Assembly (NCBI GenBank): GCA_007120675.1
Contig: SKNE01000160.1
Span: 1-10,153 of the forward strand
Reading direction: 5' to 3'
DNA from: Bacteroidales bacterium
GTDB lineage: Bacteria > Bacteroidota > Bacteroidia > Bacteroidales > UBA7960
DNA: 10,153 bases
Positions 1 through 6,179 of this stretch are shown here, piece by piece. A model generated the notes under the pieces. It did not search any database. It worked only from the letters and a program-made list of their open reading frames with translations, and was not told the DNA's origin. The translations under genes were made by a program, and so were the position numbers. How positions within the stretch are numbered: the first letter of the stretch is position 1; each line of letters begins with the position of its first letter.

Positions 1-437
1 AACTCTTCCATCTCGATCAGCTCCCACTTGTCGGTATCGATGTCGGGGAAGAAGGCATCCCCTTCGAAGTTGGCGTAGATCCTTGTGATGTACAGCCTGC
101 GGCAAAGGTACAGGCCGATGCTCTCCTGGTAGATTTCGCCACCACCCGTGATGAACACCTCTTTTTCGTCCCTCACCGACTGGATGGCTTGCTTCATGGA
201 GTGAACCACACGGCAGCCTTCAGGGGCATCATAGCCTGCCTGCCTGGTGAGGATGACGGTCTGGCGACCGTCCAGCGGCTTTCCGATGGACTCAAAGGTT
301 TTGCGTCCCATGATGATCGTATGTCCCATGGTCAGCGTCCTGAAATGCTTTAGGTCTGCGGGCATGCGCCACAGCAAGCGGTTTTCGGCACCGATGACAT
401 TGTTGTTTGCCACGGCAGCCACGAGTGATAGTATCAT
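1..437 (-). CDS. folA: Dihydrofolate reductase, C-terminus cut by window edge
   Basis: Reduces dihydrofolate to tetrahydrofolate with NADPH in the cytosol, closing the cycle opened by the thymidylate synthase just upstream. The 145 visible residues carry the family landmarks: VIG followed by the LLWRMPADLKHF block (residues 21-32, with the substrate-binding acid D28 and W23), the NADPH-binding IMGRKTFESIG (42-52), GRQTVILTR (57-65), FITGGGEIY (95-103) and YITRI with T118. E. coli DHFR has 159 residues, so about 15-20 residues are probably missing off the left edge. The start ATG at 435-437 gives an N-terminus (MILSLVAAVANNNVIG) that lines up with the family start. The gene begins 87 bases after thyA on the same strand. 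I saw no convincing promoter in that gap, so co-transcription with thyA is likely. The identification is secure; only the C-terminus is unseen. Confidence 0.96.
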   Translation of the reverse strand, partial: MILSLVAAVANNNVIGAENRLLWRMPADLKHFRTLTMGHTIIMGRKTFESIGKPLDGRQTVILTRQAGYDAPEGCRVVHSMKQAIQSVRDEKEVFITGGGEIYQESIGLYLCRRLYITRIYANFEGDAFFPDIDTDKWELIEMEE

Positions 438-524
438 ATGAAACAGCTTTTATGGATCGTTCAAATCACAGGCAATCACTCAAGTCAACACACTCCGGTC
501 AGATTCCAGGCAGTCGCCCAAATA

Positions 525-1316
525 CTACACAGCCACGGGTGCCTTTATGTGTGGATGGGGCGCATAACCCTCCAGGTCAAAATCATCAAAGCAAAAATCA
601 AAGATATCCATTTTTTCCGGATTGATCTTCATGGTGGGGAGGCTCCCTGGTGAACGGCTCAGCTGCAGCTTTGCCTGTTCAATGTGGTTGAGGTAAAGGT
701 GTACGTCCCCAAAGGTGTGGATGAATTCACCTGGCTGCAGGCCGCAGACCTGCGCCACCATCATGGTGAGCAGGGAGTAGGATGCGATGTTGAAGGGAAC
801 GCCCAGGAAAACATCGGCGCTGCGCTGGTACAGCTGGCACGACAGCTTGCCTTTTCCCACATAGAACTGGAAGATCACGTGGCAGGGGGGCAGGGCCATC
901 AGCTCCAGTTGTCCCACGTTCCAGGCAGACACCATGTGCCGGCGCGAATCGGGGTTCGTCTTGATTTGATGTATGAGGTTCGTGATCTGGTCTACGGATC
1001 CTTTCTCAGCGGGCCAGCTGCGCCATTGCGCCCCGTAAACAGGTCCCAGCTCCCCTTTCTGATCGGCCCACTCGTCCCATATGGAGACACCGTTCTCCTT
1101 CAGGTAGGCGATATTGGTTTCGCCTTTCAAAAACCACAGCAGCTCGTGGATGATGGACTTCAGGTGCAGCTTCTTGGTGGTTACCAGGGGAAAACCCTCC
1201 TGCAGGTCGAAGCGCACCTGGTGCCCGAAGACACTCAGCGTGCCCGTGCCGGTACGGTCGGTCTTCTCGATGCCGTCATGGAGTATAAGGTCAAGCAGTT
1301 CAAGGTATTGCTTCAT
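525..1316 (-). CDS. thyA: Thymidylate synthase
   Basis: Methylates dUMP to dTMP using 5,10-methylene-THF, which is oxidised to DHF; cytosolic homodimer. The 263 residues match the usual 264 of E. coli ThyA. Visible key residues are: R21 in the phosphate loop (KTDRTGTGT); E58 and W80 in the HELLWFL and IWDEW blocks; the partner-subunit phosphate arginines R125-R126 (SRRHM); the catalytic nucleophile C145 in LPPCHVIFQFYV; QRSADVFLGVPFN with N176; and H206 and Y208 in GDVHLYLNH. The C-terminus ends in KAPVAV, as in the family. The ATG at 1314-1316 gives the canonical MKQYLELL start. It lies 57 bases downstream of the nucleoside transporter and 87 bases upstream of folA. The pairing with folA is a very common arrangement, because this enzyme makes the DHF that FolA recycles. 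It is the classical ThyA type, not the flavin-dependent ThyX. Confidence 0.98.
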   Translation of the reverse strand: MKQYLELLDLILHDGIEKTDRTGTGTLSVFGHQVRFDLQEGFPLVTTKKLHLKSIIHELLWFLKGETNIAYLKENGVSIWDEWADQKGELGPVYGAQWRSWPAEKGSVDQITNLIHQIKTNPDSRRHMVSAWNVGQLELMALPPCHVIFQFYVGKGKLSCQLYQRSADVFLGVPFNIASYSLLTMMVAQVCGLQPGEFIHTFGDVHLYLNHIEQAKLQLSRSPGSLPTMKINPEKMDIFDFCFDDFDLEGYAPHPHIKAPVAV

Positions 1317-1339
1317 CTGTTAGTTTTGGTCAGGAATAA

Positions 1340-1361
1340 AAATAGATGCTTCCGCGGAAGC
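1340..1361 (-). terminator. Possible weak terminator or attenuator between transporter and thyA
   Basis: On the minus strand a perfect palindrome GCTTCCGCGGAAGC (1348-1361, usable as a 5-bp stem with a CGCG loop) follows the transporter stop codon. It runs into a T-rich stretch, ATCTATTTTTATT. The stem is short and the T-run interrupted, so it may only reduce read-through into thyA, or be chance. The thyA start codon lies about 24 bases further on. Confidence 0.3.
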
Positions 1362-1373
1362 GCAAGCCCCGGC

Positions 1374-2894
1374 TTAGCCAAGGATCATGCCCACGATGGT
1401 GGCGCTCATGAGTCCGGCCAGTGTCCCCCCCAGCAGCGCCCGCAGGCCGAACTTCGACAGCAGCACCCTGCGTGTGGGTGCCAGGGAGCCGATGCCCCCT
1501 ATCTGTATGCCGATGCTGGCAAAGTTAGCGAAGCCGCACAGCAGGTAGGTGGCCATGATGATGGACTTGGGGTCGGCGAAGGCGTTGGTGTCCTTCAGCT
1601 CTGCCAGGCTGATGTAGCCGATGAACTCAGTGAGGATCACTTTTTCTCCCAGCAGCCTGCCCACCAGGGTGATGTCGGGCAGGCTGACGCCAATGAGCCA
1701 CATCACCGGGGCAAAGGTATACCCCAGGATGAATTGCAGCGAGAGGCTGTCGTAACGGCCATTGGTGACTTCCGTGATCCACGGGTTCAGGTTGAAGAGG
1801 TCGCCGGCCCTTCCCACGATAAAGTTGAACATGGCGATGAAGGCAATGAACACCAGCAGCATGGCCGCCACGTTGGCTGCCAGCCTGAGCCCTTCACTTG
1901 TGCCGTTGGTGATGGAGTCCAGCACGTTGTCGCCGATGCGGTCTTTGGAGATCTCCATGGTTTTATCGATCTCCTCCGTTTGCGGATATAGGATCTTGGA
2001 TAGCACCACCGCCCCGGGTGCGGCCATGATGGAGGCCGCCAACAGGTGCTGTGCAAAGATGAGGCGCTGTGCCGGGTCGTCGCCGCCCAAAAAACTGATG
2101 TAGGCGGCCAGCACCCCGCCGGCCATGGTGGCCATGCCCCCCGTCATCACCAGCAGGATCTCCGACTTGGTCATGTTGGCCAGGTAGGCCTTGATCAGGA
2201 GGGGCGATTCGGTTTGTCCCACAAAGATATTGCCGGCCACCGACAGGCTTTCTGCGCCCGACAGCCGCATGGCCTTGGTCATCAGCCAGGCCATGCCGTA
2301 TACGATCTTCTGGATCAGCCCCAGGTAAAACAACAGGCTGGTCAGGGCAGAGAAGAAGATGATGGTGGGAAGCACCTGGAAGGCAAAGATGAAGCCATAG
2401 GTTTCTGCATCCAGGAACCCGCCAAAGAGGAACTCGGAGCCTGCCTTGGTGAAGTCAAGGATCACCACGAAGAAGGAGCCGACCACCTCGAAGAAGTATT
2501 GAACCGGCGGCACCTGGAGCACGCCGATGGCCAGGACCACCTGTGCCAGCAGTCCGATGCCCACCACGCGCCAGGATATGGCCGAGCGTTTGACGCTGAA
2601 AAGCCAGGCGATGCCGATCAGGACGAACATCCCCAGGAATCCCCTCAGGATGGATACGATGCTGAAGGAGTATTCGGGGATCTCCACCCGGGTATGCCGG
2701 GCCTCGGCCAGCTCTTCCGCCTCCTCTTCGAGGGCTTGTTCAATGAACTCTTGCTGACCGGCTTCTTCCTGGGTGTGGACTGCCGGTGGCTCTTCTCCGT
2801 AAAGGTTGCTGGCTGACAGGTCACCTGCACCCAAAAGGAACAGCGACGCAAGAAAAAGGAAGGTCAGTCCCCAAAGCGTTTTCGTTGTATTCAT
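1374..2894 (-). CDS. Concentrative nucleoside transporter, NupC/CNT family
   Basis: Cation-coupled uptake of nucleosides across the inner membrane. Diagnostic motifs are GQTESPLLIKAYL (226-238; the GQTE loop contacts the nucleobase in characterised CNTs), TEFIGY with E423 in the second re-entrant region, and CGFANFASIGIQIGGIG (453-469) with N457 and S460, the positions that bind ribose in Vibrio cholerae CNT. The 506 residues exceed the ~400-420 of typical bacterial CNTs. The extra length is N-terminal: a hydrophobic signal-like segment (about 8-23), then a very acidic, Glu-rich stretch (about 33-65), before the first canonical membrane segment near 85-100. Eight or more hydrophobic segments follow. 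The ATG at 2892-2894 is chosen because it yields the signal-like leader; an overlapping ATG four bases upstream is out of frame. It sits between the DUF151 gene (53 bases) and thyA (57 bases), which suggests one operon for nucleoside and thymidylate supply. Whether Na+ or H+ drives it cannot be read here. Confidence 0.93.
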   Translation of the reverse strand: MNTTKTLWGLTFLFLASLFLLGAGDLSASNLYGEEPPAVHTQEEAGQQEFIEQALEEEAEELAEARHTRVEIPEYSFSIVSILRGFLGMFVLIGIAWLFSVKRSAISWRVVGIGLLAQVVLAIGVLQVPPVQYFFEVVGSFFVVILDFTKAGSEFLFGGFLDAETYGFIFAFQVLPTIIFFSALTSLLFYLGLIQKIVYGMAWLMTKAMRLSGAESLSVAGNIFVGQTESPLLIKAYLANMTKSEILLVMTGGMATMAGGVLAAYISFLGGDDPAQRLIFAQHLLAASIMAAPGAVVLSKILYPQTEEIDKTMEISKDRIGDNVLDSITNGTSEGLRLAANVAAMLLVFIAFIAMFNFIVGRAGDLFNLNPWITEVTNGRYDSLSLQFILGYTFAPVMWLIGVSLPDITLVGRLLGEKVILTEFIGYISLAELKDTNAFADPKSIIMATYLLCGFANFASIGIQIGGIGSLAPTRRVLLSKFGLRALLGGTLAGLMSATIVGMILG

Positions 2895-2947
2895 TCATCG
2901 TAAGGGTTAAGGAAAGGTGTTGGTTTGGCTTAAGGCGGACAGTGTGC

Positions 2948-3553
2948 CTATTTACTGCCCTTGCGTTTATTGATTTCATCGCGGATCACGGAAGCCCTTT
3001 CGTAGGCTTCGGCGTCGATGGCTTCCATCAGTTTCTTTTCCAGCTCCTTGAGGGTCATCTGGCCATACTGGTCGGGTGTGTCCCCTTCTGCCGCCGTATC
3101 GCTTTCCGGCTTCGTCGTACCGGTTTCAATGGATTCGTCCCCTTCCTGCATCACGATGCCTGCGGCACTCAGGATGTTTTCATAGGTGTAGATGGGGCAT
3201 TTGAAGCGGACGGCAATGGCCACCGCATCGGATGTCCTTGAATCGATCTCCACCTCCTTGATGCCGTCAAAGCAGATCAACTTGGCAAAGAAGATCCCCT
3301 CGCTGAACTTGTAGATGATCACCTCGGTGATGGAGATATTGAAGGTGGTGGCAAAATTTTTGAACAGATCGTGGGTCAGGGGCCTGCTGGGCTTCATTTT
3401 TTCCAGCTCGATGGCGATGGCTTGTGCCTCAAAGCTTCCGATGATGATGGGCAGGCGACGCTTCTTGCCCGCCTCACCAAAGATGAGGGCGTAGGCTCCG
3501 GATTGTGACTGACTGTAAGAGATTCCCAGAATGTCGAGCTTGATTTTCTTCAT
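2948..3553 (-). CDS. Bifunctional nuclease (BFN, DUF151) domain protein with C-terminal UVR motif
   Basis: The protein has a DUF151/BFN domain from the start to about residue 133. Its marks are LPIIIGSFEAQAIAIELE, PLTHDLFKNF, GIFFAKLI, VEIDSRTSDAVAIAVRF and CPIYTYENIL. An acidic, low-complexity linker (about 135-163) follows. The C-terminus is a helical UvrB/UvrC-type motif (LKELEKKLMEAIDAEAYERASVIRDEI, given here only as a landmark at about 168-194). The BFN fold was named for nuclease activity reported for a plant homologue, and the UVR motif mediates contact between UvrB and UvrC. The actual role in Bacteroidetes is not established, so I give no pathway. The chosen start is the ATG at 3551-3553, giving MKKIKLDILGISYS. 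An ATG two codons upstream (3557-3559) is equally possible and adds only MH. It is the first gene of the four-gene minus-strand cluster and has a plausible promoter about 50 bases upstream. Confidence 0.9.
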   Translation of the reverse strand: MKKIKLDILGISYSQSQSGAYALIFGEAGKKRRLPIIIGSFEAQAIAIELEKMKPSRPLTHDLFKNFATTFNISITEVIIYKFSEGIFFAKLICFDGIKEVEIDSRTSDAVAIAVRFKCPIYTYENILSAAGIVMQEGDESIETGTTKPESDTAAEGDTPDQYGQMTLKELEKKLMEAIDAEAYERASVIRDEINKRKGSK

Positions 3554-3605
3554 ATGCATTCCCTTTCAACAGTTTATCCGGGTGAGGGGAGCCGGACCTT
3601 TCACA

Positions 3606-3613
3606 CAAAAATA
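3606..3613 (-). promoter_or_regulatory. Candidate Bacteroidetes -7 box for the DUF151-nupC-thyA-folA cluster
   Basis: The minus strand reads TATTTTTG, a full match to the Bacteroidetes -7 consensus TAnnTTTG, about 47-52 bases before the DUF151 start. I found no good TTTG -33 element at the expected spacing, so the call rests on one box and its position. It is the only such box I saw ahead of the cluster. Confidence 0.5.
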
Positions 3614-3824
3614 CAGTTTTTTACGAAACAGCGCACCACGATCGGCCGGCTGCACACCCAATCACAACAATACATGAACACAGCATGGCCCTGCATACCG
3701 GCCAGGTGGCAGGGGGTTCAAAGGGCCCGAGTGGGTTGATTAACAGGGTGACACTATCCAATGGAAACCCCGGCGAGAGACTACAGGCCGTGATCTTTTG
3801 CCGCCCATTCAAATGAAAAAAACA
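3614..3824. other. Divergent intergenic region, middle part, no gene recognised
   Basis: This stretch lies between the two outward-facing promoters. The ORFs reading through it are short and resemble nothing. A GGGGGTTCAAAGGGCCC segment near 3713-3729 recalls a tRNA T-arm, but the flanks do not pair into a stem and no anticodon arm was found. It may hold operators, but none is recognisable from sequence alone. Confidence 0.5.
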
Positions 3825-3861
3825 TTTGTTGTGTGGGGATATGAATTAATCTGTAATTTTG
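3825..3861 (+). promoter_or_regulatory. Candidate Bacteroidetes promoter for hppA
   Basis: The -7 box TAATTTTG (3854-3861) matches TAnnTTTG exactly. A TTTGTTG element (3825-3831) lies 22-25 bases upstream, close to the usual 19-21 base spacing for the -33 element. Transcription would begin around 3867, giving a leader of about 45 bases. The leader is A-rich just before the ATG at 3914 and lacks a Shine-Dalgarno sequence, which is typical of the phylum. Confidence 0.65.
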
Positions 3862-3913
3862 GAGCCGTTCACCAAAATCCATTCATTTCATTCACCCTAC
3901 AAAAAAACGAAAA

Positions 3914-6109
3914 ATGCCTTCTATTTTTTGGTTAGTTCCCATTAGCTCGCTCATGGCGCTGGGTTTTGCCTGGTATTTTTTCCGGCAGATGATGTCCATG
4001 GACGAGGGCACGGACATGATGAAAAAGATTGCGCAGCACGTGCGGGAGGGTGCCTCCGCTTACCTGCGCCAGCAGTACAAAGTAGTTATCATCGTGTTTC
4101 TTGTCATCACGGTGATTTTTTCTATCCTGGCCTACGGAATGGGCGTTCAGAACACCTGGGTGCCATTTGCTTTCATCACCGGTGGTTTTTTCTCCGGTCT
4201 GGCCGGTTTCTTTGGCATGAAGGCTGCCACTTATGCCTCGGGCAGGGTAGCCAATGCCTGCCGCACCTCTCTTGACGGGGGACTCCGCCTGGCTTTCCGC
4301 AGCGGGGCCGTGATGGGCCTGGTGGTAGTCGGACTGGTACTGCTAGACATCTCCGCCTGGTTCCTCGTATTGAATTACTTCATTCCCGAGATGGATGCCG
4401 GCTTTAAGCTGATGACCATCACGGCCATCATGCTGACCTTTGGCATGGGTGCTTCCACCCAGGCGCTCTTTGCCCGTGTGGGCGGGGGCATCTACACCAA
4501 GGCGGCCGATGTGGGCGCCGACCTGGTGGGCAAGGTGGAGGCCGGCATCCCGGAGGATGACCCGCGCAATCCCGCCACCATTGCCGACAATGTGGGCGAC
4601 AACGTGGGGGATGTGGCCGGCATGGGCGCCGACCTGTTTGAGTCATTTGCCGCTTCCATTTTGGCCACGGCCCTTTTGGGCGCGGCCGCCTTTATGTCGC
4701 CCGATCTGCTCCACATGCAGTTCAGTGCGGTGATGGCCCCCATGCTGATCGCCGCCATCGGCACCCTCTTGTCGATCCTGGGCGTTTTTCTTGTGCGCAC
4801 CCGTGAAGGGGCCACCCAGAAGCAGCTGCTCCGCTCCCTGGGCTTTGGCGTGAACATGAGTGCCGTGCTCATCGTCATTGCCTCTTTCCTGATCCTTTAC
4901 TTCCTGCAGCTTCCCAATTACCTCGGACTGTGGGGGTCCATCGTGACCGGCCTGCTGGCTGGCATAGCCATTGGTCAGTCCACCGAATACTTCACCGCCT
5001 CTGCCTACAAGCCCACCCGGAAGATCGCCCAGTCGGCCCAGACGGGCAGTGCCACCCTGATCATCAGCGGCGTGGGCACCGGATTGATCTCTGCTGCCGT
5101 CCCCCTGATCATCATCGTGGTGGCCATCACCCTGGCATTTTCCTTTGCCACGGGCTTCACCTTTGCCGTGGAGAGCCTGAACATCGGTCTCTATGGCATC
5201 GGCATCGCCGCCGTTGGACTGCTTTCCACCCTGGGGATCACCCTGGCCACTGACGCCTATGGTCCCATCGCCGACAACGCAGGGGGCAACGCAGAGATGT
5301 GTGCCCTGGGTGCCGAGGTGCGCCAGCGCACCGATGCCCTGGATGCGCTGGGCAACACCACTGCCGCCACCGGCAAGGGCTTTGCCATTGGGTCGGCCGC
5401 CCTCACGGCGCTGGCACTGCTGGCGTCCTATTTTGAGGAGGTGCGGATGATGTTTGTGAAGTTTCTGGACAGGCCCTTTGAGCTGATCAATGGCACGCCC
5501 GCCATCGAAGCCACCTTCATGGACTTTGTCCACCATTACGAGGTGCACCTGATGAACCCCAAGGTGATCGTGGGCATCCTCCTGGGGGTGATGGCCGTAT
5601 TTCTTTTTAGCGGGATGACCATGAATGCCGTGGGACGCGCTGCCCAGAAGATGGTGGACGAGGTGCGGAGGCAATTCGCCACCATGCCCGGCATCATGGA
5701 AGGGAAGACCGAGCCTGACTACGCTCGCTGTGTGCACATCAGCACCAAGGGTGCCCAGAAAGAGATGCTGGTGCCCTCACTCATCGCCTTGCTGATCCCT
5801 GTGGTCGTCGGATTGATCTTTGGGGTGCCCGGTGTGTCGGGACTCCTGCTGGGTACCATCTCCAGCGGATTCGCCCTGGCCATCTTCATGGCCAATGCCG
5901 GCGGTGCGTGGGACAACGCCAAGAAGTACATCGAAGAGGGTCATTATGGCGGGAAGGGCTCTGAGAGCCATAAGGCAGCCGTGACCGGCGACACCGTGGG
6001 GGATCCCTTCAAGGATACCTCGGGACCCAGCCTCAACATCCTCATCAAGCTGATGGTGATGGCCTCGGTTGTGACTGTAGGGGTGGCCGTTACCTACTCC
6101 ATCCTGTAA
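3914..6109 (+). CDS. hppA: Membrane-bound ion-translocating inorganic pyrophosphatase (K+-dependent type)
   Basis: Hydrolyses PPi and uses the energy to pump H+ and/or Na+ across the inner membrane. It is 731 residues long with many hydrophobic helices (16 in the family). The active site is visible: DVGADLVGKVE (199-209), EDDPRNPATIADNVGDNVGD (214-233), DAYGPIADNAGGN (447-459) and GDTVGDPFKDTSGPS (692-706) supply the Asp and Lys residues that bind Mg-PPi. The motif GNTTAATGKG (480-489) has A484 and G487, the K+-dependent pattern; K+-independent enzymes carry Lys and Thr there. The ion-gate region GADLFES (238-244) has D240 and E243. T89, F93, D145 and perhaps M173 fit the residue set I recall for dual Na+/H+ pumps such as that of Bacteroides vulgatus. 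The ATG at 3914 follows an A-rich leader and a good promoter, so the gene is probably monocistronic, ending at the terminator at 6143-6178. The family assignment is secure; ion specificity is inferred. Confidence 0.97.
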   Translation: MPSIFWLVPISSLMALGFAWYFFRQMMSMDEGTDMMKKIAQHVREGASAYLRQQYKVVIIVFLVITVIFSILAYGMGVQNTWVPFAFITGGFFSGLAGFFGMKAATYASGRVANACRTSLDGGLRLAFRSGAVMGLVVVGLVLLDISAWFLVLNYFIPEMDAGFKLMTITAIMLTFGMGASTQALFARVGGGIYTKAADVGADLVGKVEAGIPEDDPRNPATIADNVGDNVGDVAGMGADLFESFAASILATALLGAAAFMSPDLLHMQFSAVMAPMLIAAIGTLLSILGVFLVRTREGATQKQLLRSLGFGVNMSAVLIVIASFLILYFLQLPNYLGLWGSIVTGLLAGIAIGQSTEYFTASAYKPTRKIAQSAQTGSATLIISGVGTGLISAAVPLIIIVVAITLAFSFATGFTFAVESLNIGLYGIGIAAVGLLSTLGITLATDAYGPIADNAGGNAEMCALGAEVRQRTDALDALGNTTAATGKGFAIGSAALTALALLASYFEEVRMMFVKFLDRPFELINGTPAIEATFMDFVHHYEVHLMNPKVIVGILLGVMAVFLFSGMTMNAVGRAAQKMVDEVRRQFATMPGIMEGKTEPDYARCVHISTKGAQKEMLVPSLIALLIPVVVGLIFGVPGVSGLLLGTISSGFALAIFMANAGGAWDNAKKYIEEGHYGGKGSESHKAAVTGDTVGDPFKDTSGPSLNILIKLMVMASVVTVGVAVTYSIL

Positions 6110-6142
6110 TGTCACCAGGGGGGGCTGTGAGCAGGCAGTACG

Positions 6143-6178
6143 AAAAAAGGGAGGGTGCCATCGCACCCTCCCTTTTTT
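6143..6178. terminator. Bidirectional intrinsic terminator between convergent hppA and acyl-CoA ligase
   Basis: A perfect 16-bp inverted repeat (arms 6143-6158 and 6163-6178) surrounds a 4-base loop. The GC-rich core GGGAGGGTGC/GCACCCTCCC is flanked by six A on one side and six T on the other, so both strands yield a hairpin followed by a U-run. It starts 33 bases after the hppA stop and lies directly at the 3' end of the convergent minus-strand gene, so it can end both transcripts. Confidence 0.93.
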
Positions 6179-6179
6179 C

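Noticed and set aside
438..524. Possible folA promoter with GTATTTGG or TGATTTG on the minus strand
   Set aside because: Neither fits TAnnTTTG with correct spacing. The gap is short and folA is more simply read from the thyA transcript.
684..1991. Long plus-strand open frame (435 codons) across thyA and the nucleoside transporter
   Set aside because: It is antisense to two confidently identified genes and crosses their gap. Its translation is rich in H, G and Q with no recognisable domain, as expected of a shadow frame in GC-rich DNA.
2046..2816. Plus-strand open frame of 256 codons
   Set aside because: It is antisense to the transporter gene and composed of H/G/Q/D-rich sequence without domain features.
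3700..3740. tRNA-like T-arm sequence GGTTCAA
   Set aside because: The flanking bases do not form a 5-bp T-stem, and no acceptor, D or anticodon arms could be assembled.
4643..5737. Minus-strand open frame of 364 codons
   Set aside because: It lies wholly inside hppA on the opposite strand, and its low-complexity H/G/D-rich translation mirrors hppA codons.
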